This document shows, one piece after another, positions 1 to 5,530 of a DNA stretch of 9,646 bases. This DNA is from Paenibacillus sp. UBA6285 (lineage in GTDB: Bacteria > Bacillota > Bacilli > Paenibacillales > Paenibacillaceae). Numbering within the stretch: position 1 is the first letter of the stretch; each line of letters starts with the position of its first letter. The notes under the pieces are model-generated. The model had not been told where the DNA came from. It saw only the letters and a list, made by a program, of their open reading frames with translations, and ran no database searches. The position numbers were made by a program, and so were the translations under genes. The DNA lies in assembly GCA_002438345.1 (NCBI GenBank), contig DJUJ01000058.1, positions 24,640 through 34,285 of the forward strand, written 5' to 3'.

Positions 1-55
1 GATGACAACGTCGTTTCTTCTTTAAACAAAACGGAAAACGAGGAGACAGCCAAAA

Positions 56-925
56 ATGGTTGATATTTACGAAGATATACGTAAAGGCGAGCGTGGAGCT
101 TGGGTTAGCATAGCGGCTTACCTCATTTTATCGACATTCAAGCTGGTTAGTGGTTATTTATTCGCATCTAGCGCACTGGTCGCAGACGGGGTCAATAATT
201 TAACCGACATCGTAGCATCTGTAGCCGTGTTGATTGGTTTGCGGATTTCGCGGAAGCCACCTGACTCTGACCATGCTTATGGACATTTCCGGGCAGAGAC
301 AGTTGCTGCATTGTTGGCCTCTTTTATTATGGCGGTAGTAGGTATTCAAGTTATTGTGGAGGCGGTGCGGTCCTTTTTCGATCGCGCAAAGGAAACACCG
401 CAGCTGTGGTCAGCCGGTGTGGCTCTAGTGTGTGCAGTGGCAATGATGGGAGTATACATATATAACAAAAGGTTGGCTAAGCAAATTAATAGTGGGGCAC
501 TAATGGCAGCGGCCAAAGATAATTTTTCTGATGCTATGGTTAGTATAGGTGCTGCTGTTGGGATTGTGGGTGCTCAGTTCGGACTGCCATGGATTGATTC
601 TGCGGCGGCAGTAGTTGTCGGACTGATTATCTCTAAGACGGCATGGGACATTTTCCGTGACTCGACCTACCGACTTACGGATGGCTTTGATGAAGATAAG
701 TTGATGGATCTACGTAGTACGATTGCTCGAACGCCGGGAGTAGAGGGGATTATAGATGTGAAGGCACGGGTTCATGGTAATCATGTGCATGTGGATGTCG
801 TAGTGGAGGTAGACGCGAATATTACAGTGGTGGAAGGTCATAAGATCAGTGATTCCATTGAAGAGAGAATGAGCAAGCTACACAATATTATGAATGTGCA
901 GGTGCATGTGGAACCTAAAGATTAA
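56..925 (+). CDS. Cation diffusion facilitator (CDF) transporter, YeaB/MneS-like
   Basis: This 289-residue protein is a complete CDF-family cation/proton antiporter of the plasma membrane that would export divalent metal from the cytoplasm. The N-terminal two thirds hold about six hydrophobic segments (roughly 15-33, 37-61, 79-101, 119-137, 160-176, 180-195), followed by a soluble ferredoxin-like cytoplasmic domain (about 208-289) rich in His/Asp (GNHVHVDVVVEVD), the usual dimerising metal-sensing domain. Membrane-site motifs are ADGVNNLTD (D44, N48, D51) and AAKDNFSDAM (D155, D159); the zinc-binding loop equivalent is DHAYGHFRAE (D72, H73, H77). Zinc exporters usually have HxxxD in the second motif. 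Asp155 at that place fits a manganese or iron exporter of the YeaB/MneS kind; this substrate call is inference. The ATG at 56 is preceded by AGGAGA at 41-46 with 9-nt spacing. No terminator is evident right after the stop. Confidence 0.93.
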   Translation: MVDIYEDIRKGERGAWVSIAAYLILSTFKLVSGYLFASSALVADGVNNLTDIVASVAVLIGLRISRKPPDSDHAYGHFRAETVAALLASFIMAVVGIQVIVEAVRSFFDRAKETPQLWSAGVALVCAVAMMGVYIYNKRLAKQINSGALMAAAKDNFSDAMVSIGAAVGIVGAQFGLPWIDSAAAVVVGLIISKTAWDIFRDSTYRLTDGFDEDKLMDLRSTIARTPGVEGIIDVKARVHGNHVHVDVVVEVDANITVVEGHKISDSIEERMSKLHNIMNVQVHVEPKD

Positions 926-964
926 ATTAAAAAATTCTATTTTAAGGAAAAAACAAACATATTC

Positions 965-971
965 AAGGAGG
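965..971 (+). promoter_or_regulatory. Orphan Shine-Dalgarno-like AAGGAGG
   Basis: AAGGAGG is a perfect complement of the 16S rRNA 3' end, yet no ATG, GTG or TTG lies at a usable distance downstream. The first ATG (1010) is 38 nt away and would encode only a 19-residue peptide ending at 1069. It may be chance, a decayed start of a lost gene, or part of a leader RNA of the downstream hydrolase gene. Confidence 0.3.
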
Positions 972-974
972 AAT

Positions 975-990
975 CAAGACTTTAGTCCTG
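975..990. repeat. Short near-palindrome in the hydrolase leader
   Basis: CAAGACT and AGTCCTG flank a TT loop, giving six pairs of seven with one A/C mismatch. It sits directly after the orphan AAGGAGG and 41 bp before a longer palindrome, so it could be part of an RNA leader structure or an operator. Its function is not known. Confidence 0.3.
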
Positions 991-1024
991 CATTTTACCA
1001 TAAAGTGGCATGATTATATGTGCA

Positions 1025-1044
1025 ATTTGGAGCATGTTCCAAAT
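1025..1044. repeat. 20-bp palindrome upstream of the wall hydrolase gene
   Basis: ATTTGGAGCATGTTCCAAAT reads as its own reverse complement except for one symmetric position pair (G/T, which still forms a wobble pair in RNA). It lies 81 bp before the ATG at 1126. There is no T-tract after it, so it is not an intrinsic terminator. A dimeric repressor operator or a leader hairpin are both possible. It resembles the Bacillus LexA box (GAAC-N4-GTTC) but has the wrong half-site spacing. Confidence 0.4.
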
Positions 1045-1115
1045 CCCGGGCAAGCCTATAATGAGGGCATAAAGGAATGAAGTACACACCTTTGTTGAAA
1101 TCTCATCATGGTATT

Positions 1116-1122
1116 GGGGGAA
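1116..1122 (+). promoter_or_regulatory. Ribosome binding site deciding the 1126 start
   Basis: GGGGGAA ends 3 nt before ATG 1126. The in-frame ATG at 1108 has no purine-rich sequence at a proper distance, so 1126 is preferred; starting there also puts MIKSHKQ, with two lysines, at the head of the signal peptide. Confidence 0.6.
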
Positions 1123-1125
1123 CGT

Positions 1126-2196
1126 ATGATTAAATCACATAAGCAATTAACAGCATCCTTGTTGGTTTCAGCTGTAATTGTTGCAGGTTTAGGAGTATCT
1201 GCTCCTGGAAATGCAGCAGCAGCCTCAAGTCCATCAAATTCAGTCATGGCGGCAGCAGCCGGTCAAACAGCAGTCATCGAGGCAAGTGTTCGCCTTCGCA
1301 GCACACCTTCTACAAATGGAGAAGTAGTGAAGTACTTGCAAAAGGGAGATCAAGTGCAGATTCTGGCGCAACCGAATAGCTATTGGTATCAAGTGAAAAC
1401 AGCAGATGGATCCGTAGGTTATACAAGTACGGGAGATAAGTATATCAGCGTAATATCATCTTCAGTAGATACACCAACAGCACCAACAGCACAAACGGGA
1501 ACTATTAAGTACGGAGTGAATCTTCGAACTACTCCTTCTACTAGCGGAAAAGTAATGAGACTTCTGAAGAAGGGGGAACAAGTACAACTTCTGGCACAAC
1601 CGAACAGCTATTGGTATCAAATCCTAACATCTGATGGTAGCATTGGATATATAAGTTCAAGTGATCAATATACTTCGTTCGCTGGTATTAACGGGGGAAC
1701 TGGGACACCAACGCCACCACCAGCACCAATACCACCTATTTCAACACCTGGGGCTTCCGCCCAAATCGAGAGTGTAATCTCTGCCGGTATGGGTTATCTT
1801 GGAACACCTTATGAGTTTGGATCCAGCAGATATGATACAAGTACCTTTGATTGTTCTGATTTTATCCGGCAAATTTTCATTGATGCTGTGAATCTAAAAC
1901 TACCTGCTGATTCCCGTCAACAGGGAGATTGGGTGAAATCGAATAGTACGGTGGTTACATCTACTTCAGGTTTGAAACGCGGCGATTTAATGTTCTTTAT
2001 GGATTATAAAGGGACCTCAGCATCTGCCTATGAAGGGATTGATAAATCCAAGGCAAGAATATCGCATGTTGCTATTTATTTGGGAGATGGACAAATTCTA
2101 CATACGTATTCCGTAGCTTCAGGCGGGGTAAAAGTAGATAAATTAAGCGCTTCTTGGATGAATCGTTTTCTCTACGGGGGCTCGGTCATTCGCTAA
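1126..2196 (+). CDS. Secreted SH3b-SH3b-NlpC/P60 cell-wall peptidase
   Basis: The product (356 residues from ATG 1126; 362 if ATG 1108 is used) is a secreted cysteine peptidase that should cut stem peptides of peptidoglycan. A Sec signal peptide covers about residues 1-32 (two lysines, hydrophobic stretch, Ala-rich cleavage region). Two bacterial SH3 domains follow (about 46-106 and 123-182), each with the pattern LRSTPS/LRTTPS, KGDQVQ/KGEQVQ and QPNSYWYQ, presumably for wall binding. A Pro/Thr-rich linker (about 190-206) leads to the NlpC/P60 domain (about 212-356). Its catalytic Cys is C243 in FDCSDF, the His is H314 in ISHVAIYLG, and H326 in ILHTYS is the likely third polar residue. The C-terminus is intact (LYGGSVIR). 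It is monocistronic by layout, with a leader containing a palindrome before it and a strong terminator after it. The exact bond cleaved cannot be told from the sequence. Confidence 0.93.
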   Translation: MIKSHKQLTASLLVSAVIVAGLGVSAPGNAAAASSPSNSVMAAAAGQTAVIEASVRLRSTPSTNGEVVKYLQKGDQVQILAQPNSYWYQVKTADGSVGYTSTGDKYISVISSSVDTPTAPTAQTGTIKYGVNLRTTPSTSGKVMRLLKKGEQVQLLAQPNSYWYQILTSDGSIGYISSSDQYTSFAGINGGTGTPTPPPAPIPPISTPGASAQIESVISAGMGYLGTPYEFGSSRYDTSTFDCSDFIRQIFIDAVNLKLPADSRQQGDWVKSNSTVVTSTSGLKRGDLMFFMDYKGTSASAYEGIDKSKARISHVAIYLGDGQILHTYSVASGGVKVDKLSASWMNRFLYGGSVIR

Positions 2197-2268
2197 TTAT
2201 ATAGGTACGAAGGAAGCGACAGCATCGCATGGTTGTGACGGGTGAACAAAGGCGGGCGTAAGCGCAGG

Positions 2269-2317
2269 GGCTACCCCCTCAGTAGAATTTTCTACTGAGG
2301 GGGTAGCCTTTTCTTTT
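2269..2317 (+). terminator. Strong intrinsic terminator after the wall hydrolase gene
   Basis: Bases 2269-2287 pair perfectly with 2290-2308 (19 bp by base matching, in practice a 4-nt loop), beginning GGCTACCCCCTCAGTAGA, and TTTTCTTTT follows at 2309-2317. The T-tract is only on the right, so it acts on plus-strand transcription. Confidence 0.92.
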
Positions 2318-2411
2318 ATCGTCTGTTTGGTACAACTGCACTTTCCGCAAAAAAAGAGGATGCATCAATGGCCACTTAATGGCTGCTTTGGACACCCCCT
2401 TCGTATTCAAA

Positions 2412-2599
2412 TCATCGCATTATTAAATTGGCAGCTACAGGAACCTTAACCCACGCTTTTCCTAGCCAAGTGTAAATTTCTCTCCATTCATTGCCCCAAG
2501 TATCTGTAATGACTTCACCTGTGGTGTCGCTGGAACAATATCCGATGGCGTAATGATCGTTTCAAAAGAATTAGTGTAAGTATACTTTTTCTTATTTTC
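2412..2599 (-). pseudogene. Frameshifted remnant of an SH3-like domain protein
   Basis: No intact gene lies in 2318-2675, but the minus strand carries protein-like sequence split over two frames. From 2599 down to about 2519 one frame reads ENKKKYTYTNSF then ETIITPSDIVPATPQ. From about 2526 down to the TGA at 2412-2414 another frame reads GEVITDTW, then GNEWREIYTWLGKAWVKV, then PVAANLIMR. The Trp-rich part resembles the end of wall-binding SH3-like domains (WYxIxTWLGxxWV) found in secreted Bacillus and Paenibacillus proteins; this is recalled resemblance, not a search. There is no start codon or ribosome site, the frame closes with TGA upstream at 2600-2602, and the halves can be joined only by a frameshift near 2519-2526. 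It is best read as the decayed C-terminal tail of a lost gene. Confidence 0.5.
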
Positions 2600-2675
2600 T
2601 CAAGTGACATCCGTGTGGGAATGACCTATACTTTCTGCATGATGAATAAGATATATGGATAGATATGGGAGGAGG

Positions 2676-2843
2676 CTACATCGATCTACCTCTGCGTCCC
2701 GTGAAGAGGGAAACAACAAACAGAACCAAGAAGACGAAGAATAGTATCTTTGCAAGACCTGCGGCGGCTGCCACAAGATTGAAGAAACCAAAGATTCCAG
2801 CGATTACAGCTACAACTAGTAGAATTGCGGACCATTTTAACAT
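2676..2843 (-). CDS. DUF1328 (UPF0391, YtjA-like) small membrane protein
   Basis: This 55-residue peptide begins [20 protein letters not shown] and consists of two hydrophobic helices (about 4-24 and 30-48) joined by a short Ala-rich turn, ending in a basic tail, TGRRGRSM. Length and pattern match the DUF1328/UPF0391 family of conserved inner-membrane peptides, whose function is not established. The start is the ATG at 2843-2841: AGGATAGGTGA (2858-2848) precedes it with 4-nt spacing. A longer in-frame reading up to 2942 adds a hydrophilic, unconserved-looking leader and is rejected. It is transcribed divergently from the DUF948 gene. A possible -10 (TATACA) lies upstream around 2880 but its -35 is poor. 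Confidence 0.88.
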   Translation of the reverse strand: MLKWSAILLVVAVIAGIFGFFNLVAAAAGLAKILFFVFLVLFVVSLFTGRRGRSM

Positions 2844-2945
2844 TACATCACCTATCCTTTTTTGATTAATGTAGTCATTGTATAAACGGGGACTTTGATT
2901 CTGAAACAAAGGGGAGCAGGGAGTTTTGACAACGCTCGACAAGAT

Positions 2946-2971
2946 GTTTCGGCTTATGGGAGTAGGGGTAA
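2946..2971 (+). promoter_or_regulatory. Possible SigB-type promoter for the DUF948 gene
   Basis: GTTTCG (2946-2951), a 14-bp spacer and GGGTAA (2966-2971) match the Bacillus general-stress consensus GTTTAA-N12-14-GGGTAT at 4 of 6 and 5 of 6 positions. A start near 2978 would leave about 37 nt before the ribosome site. The B. subtilis DUF948 gene ytxG is known to lie in a SigB-controlled operon, which makes the match more credible. Whether this organism has a SigB-like factor is not visible here. Confidence 0.4.
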
Positions 2972-3014
2972 CTATGCAGTATACAAGGCTGATTAGCCGC
3001 TATTTATGAGATTT

Positions 3015-3022
3015 GGAAGGGG
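3015..3022 (+). promoter_or_regulatory. Ribosome binding site deciding the 3031 start
   Basis: GGAAGGGG lies 8 nt before ATG 3031, but only 2 nt before ATG 3025 and inside any reading that starts at TTG 3013. This favours 3031 as the start, with 3025 the alternative. Confidence 0.6.
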
Positions 3023-3030
3023 TTATGAAT

Positions 3031-3537
3031 ATGATCATTGAACTAAGTGTAGCTCTAGTTGCTATCGCATTCGCAATACTTGTTTTCTTTCTAATTAAGA
3101 CCTTGCAGTCAGCGAAGGAATCTCTCGACAAAGTTAGCCAGACCTTGGTGGAAGTTCAGAAGACGATGGATGAGCTTACTTATGAAGTGAAGACTACAGT
3201 CAGACATGCAAATGAAATTACAGCCGATGTACAGAACAAGATCCAAAAGATTGATCCTGTCATAGATTCTGTAAAGAATCTGGGGGATGTTATGAATGAG
3301 TTAACTCTAACTGTCAAGCAAGTGTCGGTAACTGTGATTGAGAAATATCGTAAATCGCACGAACTGAGGGAGAAGCGTAAGGGAGTATCCATAAAAGAGG
3401 CTCCGCTGACGCCAGCTGAGGAACGTACGGTTAACTCCTTTGATGCCGTAAATGCTGATAAAGCACCGGGGAAAATAGCTACTGTGTTAAAAGGTGTAGA
3501 TGTAGCAGCAACTCTTTGGAAAAAATTCCGTCATTAA
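3031..3537 (+). CDS. DUF948 (YtxG-like) membrane-anchored coiled-coil protein
   Basis: The protein (168 residues) starts MIIELSVALVAIAFAILVFF with one N-terminal membrane helix (about 3-23). A long heptad-patterned helical region follows (about 25-125: ESLDKVSQTLVEVQKTMDEL and onwards). A hydrophilic, Lys/Glu-rich tail ends in a basic motif, LWKKFRH. This layout is typical of DUF948; in B. subtilis the family member YtxG belongs to a stress- and stationary-phase-induced operon with YtxH. Its molecular role is unknown; a membrane-tethered scaffold is a guess. The gene follows a SigB-like promoter candidate and is 60 bp from the next gene on the same strand, so the two may be cotranscribed. Partner genes of the ytxGHJ type are not adjacent here. 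Confidence 0.85.
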   Translation: MIIELSVALVAIAFAILVFFLIKTLQSAKESLDKVSQTLVEVQKTMDELTYEVKTTVRHANEITADVQNKIQKIDPVIDSVKNLGDVMNELTLTVKQVSVTVIEKYRKSHELREKRKGVSIKEAPLTPAEERTVNSFDAVNADKAPGKIATVLKGVDVAATLWKKFRH

Positions 3538-3597
3538 AGTTAAGGCAGCAAGGCTTCTGTAAATGGCGGCTGCAGATAAGAAAGGTGGGATAACAAC

Positions 3598-4122
3598 ATG
3601 AACATTATCATTCTTTTGTTTAGTCTACTTTCCCCATACTTTGATGCGTCTCCACAGTTGACGCCTATCTCGACTTTTAGTGATCAGCCTAAGACAGTTC
3701 TCACATTTGAACATGCCTCAGAAACCAGCCCTTCTATAAATCGGTTTGATTCACTACAAGGAGTCGCTTTATATGCTACGAAGGAAGAACTGCTTCTGAC
3801 CAAGGGCAATCCGCTTACGGTAACAAATGATCCATTGCAAGGGACAGAGGAGTACCAATACGCAGATGTGACAGTGGGTGTTGGTGATGGGTTTGTACTG
3901 TATGTGCATGTCTCACCTTCTCAAGCGCAGCAGTTTGGCCTACATGTGAATGGAGTAGAGATTGATCCCGTGAAGGATAATCTGCAATCGACCTTGGGCA
4001 AACCGCACTTTGTAGCTGAAGATGGTGACGTATATATGAGAGGAAATAATGCGCTCAAAATATATTGTAATTTGGGTGGAGAATTTGAAGGCATTGATTT
4101 ATTTGATAGCATTTCTTCTTAA
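3598..4122 (+). CDS. Secreted protein of unknown function with two half-repeats
   Basis: I do not recognise this 174-residue protein with certainty. It starts with a hydrophobic stretch (MNIIILLFSLLSPYF) ending near residue 16-20, which reads as a signal peptide but has no Lys or Arg before the hydrophobic core, which is unusual. The remainder is soluble and made of two similar modules. The first is about 55-110 (GVALYATKEELLLTKGNP, then EYQYADVTVGVGDG). The second is about 118-174 (GVEIDPVKDNLQSTLGKP, then VYMRGNNALKIYC). The pattern of Gly-Val, a helix, a (K/L)GxP turn and two strands recalls BLIP/SmpA-like folds in small secreted Bacillota proteins; this fold call is tentative. AAAGGTGG (3581-3588) precedes the ATG by 9 nt, and an in-frame TAA at 3577 rules out a longer start. 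It lies 60 bp after the DUF948 gene and before a long inverted repeat. Confidence 0.72.
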   Translation: MNIIILLFSLLSPYFDASPQLTPISTFSDQPKTVLTFEHASETSPSINRFDSLQGVALYATKEELLLTKGNPLTVTNDPLQGTEEYQYADVTVGVGDGFVLYVHVSPSQAQQFGLHVNGVEIDPVKDNLQSTLGKPHFVAEDGDVYMRGNNALKIYCNLGGEFEGIDLFDSISS

Positions 4123-4176
4123 TGTGGTTCACTTTTGATTATTCGGGTTAATAAACAGAAGCTGTATTTACCATAG

Positions 4177-4220
4177 AGTAACCTCCCGAACCACTAGCTG
4201 TAGTGGTTCGGGAGGTTACT
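4177..4220 (+). terminator. 20-bp perfect inverted repeat, probable terminator
   Basis: Bases 4177-4196 (AGTAACCTCCCGAACCACTA) pair without mismatch with 4201-4220 around a GCTG loop. It follows the stop at 4122 by 54 bp and separates the secreted-protein gene from the signalling cluster. Only TTTG follows the stem, so the U-tract is poor. It may still terminate through stem strength, or protect an mRNA end. Confidence 0.65.
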
Positions 4221-4281
4221 TTGCTGAAGACGTAAATGAACCTATTACTATTTTTACATATTATGAAAATAGAATTAACAG

Positions 4282-4307
4282 ATTCAAATAGCATATGATA
4301 TAGGTAT
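4282..4307 (+). promoter_or_regulatory. Possible SigB-type promoter of the signalling cluster
   Basis: ATTCAA (4282-4287), a 14-bp spacer and AGGTAT (4302-4307) match GTTTAA-N12-14-GGGTAT at 4 of 6 and 5 of 6. The position, about 40 bp before the ribosome site, suits a promoter. A competing vegetative reading is TTAACA (4275-4280) with TATAGG 18 bp later, in the same stretch. The AT-rich context makes chance matches likely. Confidence 0.3.
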
Positions 4308-4346
4308 TGAGTCGCAGAATTTTACGTTCGTAATACTATTCGTGTG

Positions 4347-4352
4347 AGGTGA
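4347..4352 (+). promoter_or_regulatory. Ribosome binding site deciding the 4358 start
   Basis: AGGTGA (within GTGAGGTGA) lies 5 nt before ATG 4358 and 2 nt before ATG 4355, and overlaps the GTG at 4349. The start at 4358 also gives MRILIVDD, the usual beginning of a receiver domain. Confidence 0.65.
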
Positions 4353-4357
4353 AGATG

Positions 4358-5530
4358 ATGAGAATCTTAATCGTAGATGACAATCCGACTAATGTTATCA
4401 TTATCCGTGAAATCCTGAAAAAAGAAGATTACCGAAATTTCGTAACCGCATCCTCTGCAAAAGAGATGTTTGAGCGGCTGGGTATCGGTTCTGTGATTGA
4501 AGATGGACGTCCTCGGATGTCAGATATTGATCTGATTTTACTGGATATGATGATGCCAGAGATGGATGGAATCGAGGCATGTCGTGTTGTACAGCAATAC
4601 GAACACCTTAAGGATATTCCAATAATAATGGTTACAGCTGTAGGTGATTCCAAGAAGCTAGCAGAAGCACTGGATGCAGGTGCAGTAGATTATGTTACGA
4701 AACCCATTAATAAAGTGGAGATGATGGCCCGAATTCGGCTCGCGCTGCGGCTGAAGCAAGAGAAAGATTGGCATAAGGAACGAGATCAGCGAATTCAGGA
4801 GGAATTGAGACTGGCAGCACTTGTTCAGAATGCTGTATTAAGCCTGCCACTACAGGATGAGAATTTTGAGGTCAATGCCATCTATCAGCCTTCTTCTGAG
4901 CTGGCTGGTGATTTATATGCGTGGTACCCCCTTGGTGATGGCCGATATGGAGTGATCCTGCTGGACATTATGGGACACGGAATATCGTCATCTCTTTTTT
5001 GTATGTTTCTGGCCTCAGTGCTAAAGGATACGGTAACTACGTATGTAGAGCCGGAAAAAGTAATTCAGGAGCTCAATCGAAGGTTTAACCAACTCTATAT
5101 TGAGAAAAAGTTGATCCAATACTACTTTACGACTATTTATCTCGTGATAGATACCCGTCTGAAGCGTATTGACTATGTCAACGCGGGACATCCACCTGCG
5201 CTGTTTTTTGAGGGCAAGGCTAAGACTCCGGTCTTGCTGGAAAGTAACTGCCACCCTGTGGGCCTGTTTGAACGGATCGATATTCAGCCACAGAGTTTAA
5301 CCTATGAAGATGAAGGGCATCTAGTTCTTTATACAGATGGTCTACTGGAACTGGTTGAGGGCGAACAAGAGGAGCAGCTGGAATTTATGATTCAACATTT
5401 AAATGTTGAACATGAATGGAACGAAGAGGCTATTCGGCCTACCTTTTTCAATGTTGAGGTTCCTAAAGAGCGTGATGATGATAAATGTTTAGTGTGGATC
5501 TCACTGAAGAAGGGAACAGATAGAGAATGA
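4358..5530 (+). CDS. Receiver-PP2C (SpoIIE/RsbU-type) phosphatase, RsbY-like
   Basis: The 390-residue protein is a response regulator whose output is a serine phosphatase. The receiver (about 1-125) keeps all key residues: D7/D8, phospho-acceptor D63 in [11 protein letters not shown]93 in MVTAVG and K115 in VTKPI. A helical linker (about 128-155) leads to the PPM/SpoIIE domain (about 160-388). Metal-site acidic residues are visible as D185 (AGDLYAW), D203 (DIMGHG), D327 (YTDGLLEL) and D373-375 (DDDK). The family dephosphorylates RsbV/SpoIIAA-type anti-anti-sigma factors. In the B. cereus group, RsbY, with this same two-domain layout, is switched on by the hybrid kinase RsbK and activates SigB. 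Here its TGA overlaps the ATG of the following hybrid kinase (ATGA at 5527-5530), so translation is coupled and the kinase is the natural partner. The substrate anti-anti-sigma factor is outside the window. Confidence 0.92.
   Translation: MRILIVDDNPTNVIIIREILKKEDYRNFVTASSAKEMFERLGIGSVIEDGRPRMSDIDLILLDMMMPEMDGIEACRVVQQYEHLKDIPIIMVTAVGDSKKLAEALDAGAVDYVTKPINKVEMMARIRLALRLKQEKDWHKERDQRIQEELRLAALVQNAVLSLPLQDENFEVNAIYQPSSELAGDLYAWYPLGDGRYGVILLDIMGHGISSSLFCMFLASVLKDTVTTYVEPEKVIQELNRRFNQLYIEKKLIQYYFTTIYLVIDTRLKRIDYVNAGHPPALFFEGKAKTPVLLESNCHPVGLFERIDIQPQSLTYEDEGHLVLYTDGLLELVEGEQEEQLEFMIQHLNVEHEWNEEAIRPTFFNVEVPKERDDDKCLVWISLKKGTDRE

Noticed and set aside
1006..1024. Sigma-54 promoter (TGGCAT ... TGCA)
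   Set aside because: The GG and GC elements are 13 bp apart instead of 10.
1025..1044. LexA box
   Set aside because: The half-sites GAGC and GTTC are separated by two bases fewer than in the Bacillus consensus, and a wall hydrolase is not a typical target.
1010..1069. 19-residue leader peptide frame before the hydrolase gene
   Set aside because: It is 38 nt from the AAGGAGG and has no other ribosome site; its composition is not informative.
960..1125. c-di-AMP (ydaO/yuaA) riboswitch before the NlpC/P60 gene
   Set aside because: Such genes are common targets, but the conserved core segments I know for this RNA are not present, only simple palindromes.
2349..2395. Minus-strand terminator with a T7 run
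   Set aside because: The only stem (GCCA/TGGC) is four base pairs and separated from the T run by more than 10 bases.
2600..2791. Minus-strand 63-codon reading frame across the DUF1328 gene
   Set aside because: It overlaps the DUF1328 gene in another frame, has Ser/Cys-rich text with no domain pattern and no ribosome site.
2844..2942. N-terminal extension of the DUF1328 protein (88-residue reading)
   Set aside because: The extra 33 residues look unlike the family, and a good ribosome site sits right before the internal ATG at 2843.
2926..2959. Vegetative promoter starting TTGACA at 2926
   Set aside because: The -35 is perfect, but no -10-like hexamer lies 16-18 bp downstream; the nearest candidate TTATGG is 22 bp away.
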